Below are positions 42,007 to 50,453 of a stretch of 64,000 nucleotides of DNA, one piece after another. Where the stretch lies: positions 1-64,000 of the forward strand of contig NZ_CVTB01000133.1 in assembly GCF_001050015.1 (NCBI RefSeq), written 5' to 3'. This DNA comes from Mycolicibacterium malmesburyense (GTDB taxonomy: Bacteria; Actinomycetota; Actinomycetes; Mycobacteriales; Mycobacteriaceae). A program made the position numbers and the translations under genes. The notes beneath the pieces were generated by a model. That model was not told the origin of the DNA. It saw only the letters and a list, made by a program, of their open reading frames with translations, and ran no database searches. Position 1 is the first letter of the stretch. Each line of letters starts with the position of its first letter.

Positions 42007-43575
42007 ATGAGCGCGGCCACCGAGCTGCTGCGACACGCGCGGGAACGAGCGGGCGGTCTCAGGGCCCGCTACCGTGCCGCCGGCTTCTGGTCGGACCTGC
42101 CGCTCGACGTCGTACGGTCGGTCGCCCAGCGGCATCCGACACGACCGGCACTGATCGACCGCAGTGCCGAAATCACCTATGCGGCACTGGATGAGCAGGT
42201 CGATCGGGCGGCCCGTGCGCTTCGCGACTCCGGTGTCGGCGCGGCGACGCCCGTCGTCGTCGTGGTCGGCAACGACGTCGGCTCGGTCGTCGCGGTGCAC
42301 GCCGCCATTCGTGTCGACGCGGTGATACTGCTCGCGCCGCGCAGCGCGGGCGCGACACAAGTCGCCGACATCGTGGCCCGCACCGGGGCCCGGTTCGGCC
42401 TGGCCCCGCACTGGTCTCCCGCCGGCGACGCGCCCCTGCGGGACGCGTGTGCCTGGGTTGACATCTTCCGCACCTCGGAGGCATCGGTAAGCGGCGGGCC
42501 CGAGCGGCCCGCCGACGAACCGTCCTTCGTTCTCTACACTTCCGGCACGACGTCCCGGCCGAAGGGTGTCATCCATTCGCTGAGCACCCTTACCAAGGCA
42601 TCGGCCAACTACATCGCCGCCGCCGGACTCGGCGGGGACGATCGCATCTTCCTCATCAGCCCGCTCGCCTCGGTGACCGGTGTGCTGCAGGCTCTGTTCA
42701 TCGGGCCCATGCTCGCCGTGCCGGTGGTGCTCGAGGATCGGTGGGATCCCGCCGCGACGTGTGACCTTCTGTTGTCCTCGGGCGCAACGTGGTACGGCGG
42801 TCCGGACCGGCTGCTCGACCGGCTGCTCGACGAAGCGGTCGCCAAGGGGAGCGTCGTGCCGCTGCGGGCGGTGTATCTCGGTGGCACTATGCTCGACAGG
42901 CGCATCGTCGAACGGGTTGAAGACGATTTCGGCATCGTCGTGATGCGGGCGTACGGATCGTCGGAGGTGCCGGTGAGCACGTCGGGGCTGCGCGCCGAGA
43001 GGAGGGCGGTACGTCACGCGGATGACGGTGTCGCGCTGCAGGACGTCGATGTTCGGGTGGGTTCGGCGGCGGACCCGGGCGAGTGTTGTATCAAGGGCCC
43101 GCACACCTTCCTCGGTTACACGGACACCGAGGACGATCGGAACGCGTTCGACGGGGAGTGGTTCCGGACCGGTGACGTGGCCGAGGTCAGCGATCACCGC
43201 GTGCGCATCGTGGGCCGCATCAAGGACATCGTCATCCGCAATGGAATGAAGATCCCCGCGGCGGAGGTCGAGGAGGCGGTGGCGCGGATCCCGGGTGTGC
43301 GAGAGTGCGCGGCCTACTCGGTTCCCGACGCCACCACCGGAGAACGGCTGGCGGTGGCCATGGTGCTCGATGACGGCGTCGAGATGTCGCTCGCCGACGT
43401 GGCGGACGCTCTGCTCGGGACGGGAATGCCGAAGTACAAGCTGCCCGAGGAGTTGGTGTTCTGGGACGAGCCCCTGCCGCTCAACGCCAACGGCAAGGTG
43501 CCACGCAACGCCCTCGAGGCACGTTCGGAGGGTCGGCCGCGGTTACTCGCCGACCGCCTCACCGCTGCCGATTGA
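42007..43575 (+). CDS. Acyl-CoA synthetase (AMP-forming)
   Basis: A 522-aa adenylate-forming ligase: YTSGTTSRPKGVIHS near residue 178, EWFRTGDVAEVSDHRVRIVGRIKDIVIRNG, and catalytic Lys in LNANGKVPRNALE. The ATG is preceded by CGGAGGA. It is convergent (17-base overlap) with the DUF35/thiolase-like operon. It is the fourth ligase of the window; whether the four use different acids cannot be told. Confidence 0.94.
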   Translation: MSAATELLRHARERAGGLRARYRAAGFWSDLPLDVVRSVAQRHPTRPALIDRSAEITYAALDEQVDRAARALRDSGVGAATPVVVVVGNDVGSVVAVHAAIRVDAVILLAPRSAGATQVADIVARTGARFGLAPHWSPAGDAPLRDACAWVDIFRTSEASVSGGPERPADEPSFVLYTSGTTSRPKGVIHSLSTLTKASANYIAAAGLGGDDRIFLISPLASVTGVLQALFIGPMLAVPVVLEDRWDPAATCDLLLSSGATWYGGPDRLLDRLLDEAVAKGSVVPLRAVYLGGTMLDRRIVERVEDDFGIVVMRAYGSSEVPVSTSGLRAERRAVRHADDGVALQDVDVRVGSAADPGECCIKGPHTFLGYTDTEDDRNAFDGEWFRTGDVAEVSDHRVRIVGRIKDIVIRNGMKIPAAEVEEAVARIPGVRECAAYSVPDATTGERLAVAMVLDDGVEMSLADVADALLGTGMPKYKLPEELVFWDEPLPLNANGKVPRNALEARSEGRPRLLADRLTAAD

Positions 43576-43975
43576 CCGGTCGAAAAACCGGTACGACGAA
43601 TCCGTCGTCGTCCTCTCGGAAGCCGATCTCCAGTTCCATGCCCGCACTGAGCCGCTCGGCCGAACAGTCGACGACCTCGGTCATCAGGCGGGGGCCCTCC
43701 TCGAGGTCGACCATCGCGACGACGTAGGGCACGGTGTCGAACGGCGCGACGTTCTGGTGGACGACGCTCCACGTGTAGAGCCGCGATCGCCCGGCGGCCG
43801 GCGTGAGACGCACGTCCTCGCTCCAACAGTGCGGGCAGAAGGGCCGGACGTACAACGAGTTGCGGCCGCAGGAGCCGCATGCATTGATCATCAGCGTGCG
43901 ATCCTGAACCGCCGCCCACCAGCTGTCGCTGTCGCTGTCGATGGTCGGGCGGTTCGGGCCGGTGGGCGTCTGCAT
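43559..43975 (-). CDS. DUF35 OB-fold/Zn-ribbon protein (second copy)
   Basis: A 138-aa DUF35 protein: zinc-ribbon cysteines C33, C36, C47, C50, then an OB-fold (RLYTWSVVHQNVAPFDTVPYVVAMVDLEEGPRLMTEV). The ATG at 43975 overlaps the stop of the thiolase-like gene by one base (TGATG). Proteins of this type are obligate partners of some thiolase-like enzymes, including Ltp2. The pair forms a second such module besides 7417/10165. Confidence 0.9.
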   Translation of the reverse strand: MQTPTGPNRPTIDSDSDSWWAAVQDRTLMINACGSCGRNSLYVRPFCPHCWSEDVRLTPAAGRSRLYTWSVVHQNVAPFDTVPYVVAMVDLEEGPRLMTEVVDCSAERLSAGMELEIGFREDDDGFVVPVFRPVNRQR

Positions 43976-45120
43976 CACTGCCTCCCGAGGATCATCGTCG
44001 CGCTGTGGCTGAAGAACCCGCCCATCGCGTGCACACATGCCAGGCGCGCCCCCTCGACCTGTCGTTCACCGCATTCGCCGCGCAGTTGCCGAACCGCTTC
44101 GACCATCAGGAACATTCCGCGCATCCCGGGATGACACGACGCCAGCCCGCCGCCGTCGGTGTTGGTGGGCAGCGCGCCGCCCGGACGGAGCGCGCCGGAG
44201 CCGATGAACGGACCACCCTCACCCTTGGCGCAGAACCCGAGATCCTCGACGGTCAGCAAGACGGTCGAGGTGAACGAGTCGTAAAGCTGACAGACGTCGA
44301 TGTCCGCCGGCGTCACCCCCGCTTGCGCAAACGCGCGCGGACCCGATTGTGCGGCAGCCGATGTCGTGAAATCGGGCCACTCGCTCATGCTGACGTGCGA
44401 TGAGGCGTCTGCGGCGCCGAGTATCCAGATCGGCTCCTTCGCACAGCTTTTCGCCACCCTCTCGCTGGCGAGCACGACCGCGCCGCCGCCGTCGGTTCGC
44501 AGACAGACGTGCTTCGACGTGAACGGCTCGGCGAGCATTTGTGCGGCGGCGACATCTTCGGCGGTGATCCGGTCGCGCTCGAAGGCGGCCTCGTTCATGG
44601 CCGCCCACTCGTGAGCGGCGACGGCTACCTCGGCCAGTTGCTCCTCTGTCGTCCCGTACTCGATCATGTGGCGCCTGGCCGCCATGGCGTACTTGGCGAT
44701 CAGCGTGGCGCCGTAGGGCGCTTCGAACTGCATCGCGCCGCCGGTGCTGAGCGCCGCCGCCGAGGCCCGCACCCGGCGCTTGACGTCCGAGCGTGCGGTC
44801 GAACCGTACGTCAACAGGGCCACGTCGATCTCGCCCGCCGCGATGGCCGCGGCGGCGTGCCGCCCCATGACCTCCCACGAGGATCCGCCGACGTTGGTGG
44901 CGTCGACCCAGGTCGGTCGCAGGCCCAGGTACTCGCTCACCTCGATCGGTGGCAACAGTGTCCCGTGGCCGCCAAAGCCGTCGATGTCGTCCTTCGTCAG
45001 GCCGGCGTCTGCGACCGCCCGCCGCGCGGCCTGCGCCATCAGCGCCATCGCCGTCTTGTCGGGCACCCGCCCGCAATCGGACAGCGCGGCGCCGACCAGC
45101 GCGACCCGGTTCTCGGACAT
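43975..45120 (-). CDS. Lipid-transfer/thiolase-like protein, DUF35 partner
   Basis: A 381-aa thiolase-superfamily protein. It keeps Y280 in YDSFT (equivalent to the first candidate Tyr of Ltp2). At the second position it has H330 (TDGGGLASCHPGMRG), the thiolase-type His. The nucleophilic Cys region near 80 reads NVGGSSWEV, without Cys. It is therefore between the thiolase and Ltp2 patterns, and its reaction (thiolysis, Claisen or retro-aldol) is open. It is divergent from an HpaI-type aldolase operon. Confidence 0.88.
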   Translation of the reverse strand: MSENRVALVGAALSDCGRVPDKTAMALMAQAARRAVADAGLTKDDIDGFGGHGTLLPPIEVSEYLGLRPTWVDATNVGGSSWEVMGRHAAAAIAAGEIDVALLTYGSTARSDVKRRVRASAAALSTGGAMQFEAPYGATLIAKYAMAARRHMIEYGTTEEQLAEVAVAAHEWAAMNEAAFERDRITAEDVAAAQMLAEPFTSKHVCLRTDGGGAVVLASERVAKSCAKEPIWILGAADASSHVSMSEWPDFTTSAAAQSGPRAFAQAGVTPADIDVCQLYDSFTSTVLLTVEDLGFCAKGEGGPFIGSGALRPGGALPTNTDGGGLASCHPGMRGMFLMVEAVRQLRGECGERQVEGARLACVHAMGGFFSHSATMILGRQ

Positions 45121-45159
45121 AGATAATGGTTACCACAAGCGATAATGGCGGTTAACGCC
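45121..45159. promoter_or_regulatory. Compact divergent promoter with GATAATGG repeat
   Basis: Only 39 bases separate two divergent starts. GATAATGG occurs twice (45122-45129 and 45141-45148), followed by GTTACC and CGGTTAAC, plus the small dyad GGCG-GTTAA-CGCC (45147-45159). There is no ribosome binding site on either side, so both genes may have very short or absent leaders, as is common in mycobacteria. Confidence 0.45.
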
Positions 45160-45990
45160 ATGGTGGAATCATCGTTCTCGCTCGGTTACCGTGGGTGGGT
45201 GCCGGGACCGCTGCGAGATGCCTTGAAGGGCGATCGCCTGGTGCTGTGCCTCGCATTGCTGAACGCCCGCACGCCCGACGTCCCCGCGATCGCGGCAGCC
45301 AGCGGATACGACGCCGTCTATGTCGATCTCGAGCACACCTCGTGCTCGCTCGAAACGGCGGAAATGCTCTGTGTGGCCGCACTCGGCGCCGGCATCTCCG
45401 GTCTCGTGCGAGTGCCGTCGCGCGATCCCACCGTGATCGCGCGCGTACTCGACGCCGGCGCGGTCGGAGTGATTGTGCCGCATGTGAACTCCGCGCAAGA
45501 AGCGCAGGATGTGGTCGACGCGGCCCGTTTCCCACCCGTCGGCCATCGGTCCATCTCCGGACCGAACGCGGTGAGCGGGTACGCTCCTCGCCCTGCCGCC
45601 GAGCTCGCGGTCGAACTCGAGCGTCACACCGTGGTGGCGGTGATGATCGAAACGCCCGAGGCGGTGGCGGCTTCCGGCGAGATCGCGGCCGTCGAGGGCG
45701 TCGACATCGTGTTACTGGGGCCCAGCGACCTGACGGCCGAGATGGGGATACACGGCCAATATGAGAATGAGCATTTCCACCGTGCAGTAGACTCTGTCGC
45801 AGCGGCCTGTCGTGCACACGGCGTGGCGCTGGGAGTGGCTGGCATCAAGTCCATTGACCTGCTGGAACGCTTTGCGGGGCTGGGACTGCGATTCATCTCG
45901 GCGGGAACCGACGTCGGGATGATGACCGAGGCCGCCACCGCCCGTGCGCATGCCCTGCGTGAGCTCGAGGGGCGCGCGGCGAGCCGATAA
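45160..45990 (+). CDS. HpcH/HpaI-type class II aldolase
   Basis: A 276-aa HpaI-family aldolase, a metal-dependent enzyme that splits 4-hydroxy-2-oxo acids into pyruvate (or a similar product) and an aldehyde. It has YDAVYVDLEHTS, RVPSRDPTVIARVLDAGAVGVIVPHV, the metal Glu in VMIETPEAV and Asp in LLGPSDLTAEMG. I prefer ATG 45160; an in-frame ATG at 45145 lies inside the promoter repeats. It is the first gene of a plus-strand operon with a dioxygenase, a 2-hydroxyacid dehydrogenase and a hydratase. Confidence 0.9.
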   Translation: MVESSFSLGYRGWVPGPLRDALKGDRLVLCLALLNARTPDVPAIAAASGYDAVYVDLEHTSCSLETAEMLCVAALGAGISGLVRVPSRDPTVIARVLDAGAVGVIVPHVNSAQEAQDVVDAARFPPVGHRSISGPNAVSGYAPRPAAELAVELERHTVVAVMIETPEAVAASGEIAAVEGVDIVLLGPSDLTAEMGIHGQYENEHFHRAVDSVAAACRAHGVALGVAGIKSIDLLERFAGLGLRFISAGTDVGMMTEAATARAHALRELEGRAASR

Positions 45991-46022
45991 CCGAGAGCCT
46001 CGTCACGACAACAGGAGGACGG

Positions 46023-47138
46023 ATGCCCACCGCGATCTACACCGAGCAAGTCACCGACCCCATGGCATGGACCGGCGCGGACTTCAGCAGCAAAGACGAC
46101 TTCGCCTTCGACCTGTCGTCACGCAATGTCGCGGCGCTGGAATCCATTCTGGCCAAGACCGCACACAAGGATCGCGACGACATCACGCCTGAGGATGCCC
46201 GGCATCCGGATCTCGACGAGGACCTCGCGCGGCTGTACCGGGAGCTGATGTTCGGACGGGGCTTGGCGTGCGTACGCGGTTTCCCCGTCGAGCAGCATTC
46301 GATCGAGGACCTGGAACGCATCTACTGGGCGTTCTGCACACATCTCGGTTACCTGGTGTCGAACAACTCCTTCGGCCACCGCATGGTGCGCGTGCAGGAG
46401 GAGGTGCTGCCCAACGGCGTGCAACCGGCGCGTGGCACCAAGTCCCGAGCCGAACTCGCGATGCACAACGATGCGGCGGACATCCTGTCGCTGCTCTGCG
46501 TGTACCCCGCGGCCGAGGGTGGTGAGAGCCAGTTCGCCAGCGGCCCGGCCGCGCACAACCGGATCCTCAACGAGCGTCCTGACCTGCTTCCCGTGCTCTA
46601 CCAAGGCTTCCCGCATCACCGGCGCAGCGAGCAACCCGACGATCAACCGGACGTGACCCCCTACGACGTGCCGGTCTTCTCGCAGATCGACGGTCGCATC
46701 TGCATCAATTTCACCTACAGCAGCATCTTGCCCGCCATGCACACCCTCGGCCGCGAGTTCACCCCTGAGCAGAACGAGGCCATCGAGTTGTTGCGCAACA
46801 TCCTGGTCGAACAGCAGGTCGAGTTCCGGTTGGAGTCCGGTGAGGCCGCCGTCGCCAACAACTTCGCGATGTGCCACTCCCGCTCGGACTTCGTCAGCAG
46901 CACCGACCCGAAGAAGGCACGCTGCTTCCTGCGGGCCTGGATGGAGGTTCCGCGCAAGGATCGCCGCCTTCCCGTCGGACGGGAGTACTTCCACATGGAG
47001 AACAAAGACCTGCGCCTGGGCTACGACCCCGTTGCGGGCCGCGACGGCGCGATCGCACGCAATGACTACAAGAACGTCGACCCCGCATTGGCCGACATGT
47101 TCAAGGCGGCTCAAGCGAAGCCAAAAATCAACCGATGA
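46023..47138 (+). CDS. TauD/TfdA-type Fe(II)/2-oxoglutarate dioxygenase
   Basis: A 371-aa protein with the facial triad H148-x-D150 (MHND) and H285 (MCHSRSDF), plus R304 for 2-oxoglutarate (CFLRAWM). It probably hydroxylates or cleaves an organic substrate with O2 and 2-oxoglutarate. AGGAGG precedes the ATG. It overlaps the next gene by 4 bases. Relatives annotated as TauD act on many acids, so the substrate is unknown. Confidence 0.9.
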   Translation: MPTAIYTEQVTDPMAWTGADFSSKDDFAFDLSSRNVAALESILAKTAHKDRDDITPEDARHPDLDEDLARLYRELMFGRGLACVRGFPVEQHSIEDLERIYWAFCTHLGYLVSNNSFGHRMVRVQEEVLPNGVQPARGTKSRAELAMHNDAADILSLLCVYPAAEGGESQFASGPAAHNRILNERPDLLPVLYQGFPHHRRSEQPDDQPDVTPYDVPVFSQIDGRICINFTYSSILPAMHTLGREFTPEQNEAIELLRNILVEQQVEFRLESGEAAVANNFAMCHSRSDFVSSTDPKKARCFLRAWMEVPRKDRRLPVGREYFHMENKDLRLGYDPVAGRDGAIARNDYKNVDPALADMFKAAQAKPKINR

Positions 47139-48208
47139 CAACCCGTCCGCGACTGGTCTACGAGAGGTGGACCGATCAGGTCGCAGGAGACATCCTGGCG
47201 GAGGGGGACATCGAGCTCGTCAAGCTCGACCTCGAAGCACCCGACGAACAAGGCTGGGACGCACTGGAATCGGCGCACGGATATCAGGTCGCCACCAGAA
47301 CAGACGTCGCCTCGATCGACGACGGTGCGCAGTGGCTGGCCGGGCGGACCCTGGTGGATCGCTGTCCACAGTTGCTTGCCGTGTGTTCGGCGGGGGCGGG
47401 TTACGACGTGATCGACGTCGCGGCGTGCACCCGCGCGGGGGTCGCGGTGTGCAACAACTCCGGTCCCGGCGCCGAGGCGGTCGCCGAACATGCGCTCGGG
47501 CTCATGCTCGATCTGGCCAAGAAGATCACCGCCGCCGACCGGGCGCTGCGCAGCGGTCCGCTCGGAGATCGATTGGCGCTGCGAGGCACTCAGCTGTTCG
47601 GAAAGACGCTCGGAGTCGTCGGGTTGGGCGCCATCGGTGGGCGGCTCGTTCAGTTGTGCGCCCCGTTCGGGATGGAGGTCCTGGTCTTCGACCCCTACGT
47701 CGACGACGCGACCGCCCGCGCCAGGGGCGCGGTTCGGGTGGACCTCTCCGAACTGGTCGAAAGATCCGACTTCGTTCAGGTCACGTGCCCGCTGACCGCT
47801 GAGACGCGAGGGTTGTTCGGACGCACGCAATTCGCCGCGATGAAACCGACCGCGTACTTTATCACCACCGCGCGTGGCCCGGTGCACGACGAAGCCGCCC
47901 TCTATGACGCCCTGGCCGCCGGTGACATCGCCGGGGCGGGCCTCGACGTGTTCCACGAGGAACCGCCGAGACACGACAACCCGCTGCTGCGGCTCGACAA
48001 CGTCGTCGCGACACCACATGTCGCGGGTATCACCGCCGAGGCGGCTCGTGATATCGCGGTCGCCACCGCCAGTCAGTGGCAGACGATCTTCTCCGGGGAC
48101 ATGCCACCGCGGTTACTCAACCCGGAAGTGTGGCCCCGCTATTGCGACCGGTTCGAAGAGATCCTGGGCGTCCGGCCGACCGCCCGCGACACGGCAGCTG
48201 TGGAGTGA
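47135..48208 (+). CDS. D-isomer-specific 2-hydroxyacid dehydrogenase
   Basis: A 357-aa NAD-dependent dehydrogenase: GLGAIGGRL in the cofactor domain, the catalytic Arg after ITTA (TARGP), Glu in GLDVFHEEP and His in ATPHVAG. It interconverts a 2-oxo acid and its D-2-hydroxy acid. It is coupled to the dioxygenase (ATGA) and precedes a hydratase by one base. With the aldolase upstream, this suggests handling of a 2-oxo or 2-hydroxy acid released from the main carbon skeleton. Confidence 0.93.
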   Translation: MTTRPRLVYERWTDQVAGDILAEGDIELVKLDLEAPDEQGWDALESAHGYQVATRTDVASIDDGAQWLAGRTLVDRCPQLLAVCSAGAGYDVIDVAACTRAGVAVCNNSGPGAEAVAEHALGLMLDLAKKITAADRALRSGPLGDRLALRGTQLFGKTLGVVGLGAIGGRLVQLCAPFGMEVLVFDPYVDDATARARGAVRVDLSELVERSDFVQVTCPLTAETRGLFGRTQFAAMKPTAYFITTARGPVHDEAALYDALAAGDIAGAGLDVFHEEPPRHDNPLLRLDNVVATPHVAGITAEAARDIAVATASQWQTIFSGDMPPRLLNPEVWPRYCDRFEEILGVRPTARDTAAVE

Positions 48209-48209
48209 G

Positions 48210-49034
48210 ATGAGCAATTACGACACCGTCACGTTCGAGGTCTCCGGTCACACCGCGTGTGTGACGTTGAACCGGCCCGAGGTGCTGAACGCGATCAACG
48301 ACGAGATGATCGCCGAACTCGCCGAGGTGTACGCCGAAATCGAACGTTCGCAGGACATCTGGACCGTCATCATCACCGGTGCCGGCCGTGCGCTGTGCGT
48401 TGGGGCCGACGTCAACAAGGCGGCCGACCATGACATGGAGAATGCGGCGGGCATCGACAACCAGGGTGAGCCCATCCTCAGCTCCATGCGCCAATGGGAT
48501 GCGCCGCAGGAGGCGACGCCTCCGTGGCTGCAGATGACCAAGCCGATCATCTGTGCCGTCAACGGGATTGCATGCGGAGCCGGCATGGACCTCGTCACGA
48601 CCGCCGACATCACGATCGCGTCCGAGCGTGCGACGTTGATGGACCCGCACGTGAGCATCGGCGTCACGTCCGGACGCGAAGGGGTTCGGCTGGCCCGGAT
48701 CCTGCCGTTGCCGGTCGCCATGCGGTTGATCCTGATGGGCAAGCACGAGCAACTCGACGCCCAGCGCGCCTACGACCTCGGTGTGTTCACCGAGGTGGTG
48801 GCCCATGAGACGCTGATGGACCGGGCGTGGGAGGTCGCCGAGATCGTGAATTCCAATGCGCCCCTTGCGGTGCGGGGTTCCCGGATGGCGGTGCGCAAGG
48901 GATTGACACTGCCGATATACGAAGCGGAACTGCTCGCCGAGAACTACCGCATGAAGGTGGCCCTGACGAAGGATGCGATCGAGGGCCCGCGCGCCTTCCT
49001 GGAGAAGCGCAAACCCGACTGGCAAGCGCGCTGA
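48210..49034 (+). CDS. Enoyl-CoA hydratase/isomerase
   Basis: A 274-aa crotonase-fold protein: VTLNRPEVLNAIND, ALCVGADVNKAA, VNGIACGAGMDLVTTADITIASERATLMDPHVSIGVTSGREGVRLARILPL. The ATG at 48210 lies one base after the upstream stop, so the long frame upstream is not used. It is the last gene of the aldolase-dioxygenase operon. Confidence 0.92.
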   Translation: MSNYDTVTFEVSGHTACVTLNRPEVLNAINDEMIAELAEVYAEIERSQDIWTVIITGAGRALCVGADVNKAADHDMENAAGIDNQGEPILSSMRQWDAPQEATPPWLQMTKPIICAVNGIACGAGMDLVTTADITIASERATLMDPHVSIGVTSGREGVRLARILPLPVAMRLILMGKHEQLDAQRAYDLGVFTEVVAHETLMDRAWEVAEIVNSNAPLAVRGSRMAVRKGLTLPIYEAELLAENYRMKVALTKDAIEGPRAFLEKRKPDWQAR

Positions 49035-49041
49035 GAAAAGG

Positions 49042-50229
49042 CTAGGCCAATCCGAAGAAGTTCTTCGCGTTGGTGGACAACACCTTCCGCTTGGTCTCTT
49101 CGTCGAGGCCCTCGGTCGCCTTGTTGGCGACGTCCATGCTGTTGGGCCAATTGGTGTCGTTGTGCGGGTAGTCGGTCTCGAACATCAGCTGGTCGGGTCC
49201 GACGAGATCGAGGATGCGGAACGCGACCGGGTCACCGAAGGTGGAGAACCACACCCGGCCGGGCACCTGGGTGCTCGGCGGCTCGGTCAGCAGCGGATGG
49301 ATCCCACCCCAGGCGCGCCGATCCTCCCAGACCTCGTCGACGCGTTGCAGGTAGTACGGGATCCACCCGGCCTGCGCTTCGGCGAATGCGAGCTTGAGCT
49401 TCGGAAATTGCCGCAGCTTGCCGGAGAACAGCCAGTCGACCAGGGCGATGGTGCAGTTGACCGCCATCAGGGCGCTGGTGACGACGTGCGGTGAGTCGGG
49501 TGAGGACTTGGTCAGCGACGAACTCGACCCGATGTGCAGCATGATGCCGACGTTGTTGCTCTCGCACGCGGCGAAGAACGGGTCCCAGTACCCGCTGTGG
49601 ATGGACGGCAGGTCCAGTCGCGAGGGCAGTTCCGAGAAGCACACCGCGGGCATACCTTTGGCCGCTACCCGTTCTACCTCCTTGACGGCGAGATCGACGT
49701 CCCACAGCGGGATGATGCCCAGCGGGATGAGCCTGCCGTTCGAGCCGCCTGCCCACTCGTCGATCTGGAAGTCGTTGTAGGCCTGGACGCACAGCAACGC
49801 GAGCTCTTTGTCCTTGGCGTAGAGGAATCGCTGACCGCAGAACCGGACCAGTGTGTTGGGGAAGCAGGCGGAGGCCTCGATGCCGGCGACGTCCATGTCC
49901 GCGAGCCGGTCGGCCGGTCGATAGCAGCCGGGGCGCATCTCGTCATAGGTGATCGGGTCGGTGGAGAGTTCGTCGAGTTCGTAACCGGCAGCGGCGCTGA
50001 TGAGCGGAATCGGGATGATCGAGTCCTCGTAATGCCAAATGTCGGCGTCGCGGCCGTCCTCATCCTCGATGAAGGCGACGTCGGAGGTGACCGACGGGTC
50101 CATGCGCCCCCGATGCCGGACGATCCGCGGTCCGACGTTGCGATAGCGTTCGGGCAACCGGCTGGTCCACAGGTCGGCCGGTTCCACGAGATGGTCGTCC
50201 GGCGACACGATCAGAATGTCTGCGGTCAA
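49042..50229 (-). CDS. Amidohydrolase-2 family metal-dependent hydrolase
   Basis: A 395-aa amidohydrolase-2 protein, the most distant of the four paralogues. The N-terminal motif is SPDDHLVEP, then IMLHIGSSSS (His) and MFETDYPHNDTNWPNS (Asp). I set the start at a TTG (50229) because AAGGAG lies seven bases upstream; no ATG or GTG fits. In the upstream gap a dyad GAAAC-TCTT-GTTTC (50268-50281) is a possible operator. Confidence 0.88.
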   Translation of the reverse strand: MTADILIVSPDDHLVEPADLWTSRLPERYRNVGPRIVRHRGRMDPSVTSDVAFIEDEDGRDADIWHYEDSIIPIPLISAAAGYELDELSTDPITYDEMRPGCYRPADRLADMDVAGIEASACFPNTLVRFCGQRFLYAKDKELALLCVQAYNDFQIDEWAGGSNGRLIPLGIIPLWDVDLAVKEVERVAAKGMPAVCFSELPSRLDLPSIHSGYWDPFFAACESNNVGIMLHIGSSSSLTKSSPDSPHVVTSALMAVNCTIALVDWLFSGKLRQFPKLKLAFAEAQAGWIPYYLQRVDEVWEDRRAWGGIHPLLTEPPSTQVPGRVWFSTFGDPVAFRILDLVGPDQLMFETDYPHNDTNWPNSMDVANKATEGLDEETKRKVLSTNAKNFFGLA

Positions 50230-50453
50230 CGCTGCACTCCTTCGGGAACGGCCTGCGGCACAATCGCGAAACTCTTGTTTCCGCAATCGAGAATCGATGT
50301 TTCCACGATAGCGTACAGCCGCCCCCGGCACGCAGGAGACCGCCGGGGAGGCCGATGGAGACCGAAGTCCGGCGGGATCACGCCGATCCGGTCAAGGTGC
50401 GCGTGTAGGTAGGCGCGCAGAACCGAGCGGGGAACGCGTATTCTCAAAGCATC

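Noticed and set aside
50286..50298. ATCGA-GAA-TCGAT dyad and a GAGAA-N6-TTTCC partial motif A upstream of the amidohydrolase
   Set aside because: Only half of motif A is present and the dyad is short, so I did not count it as a motif A site.
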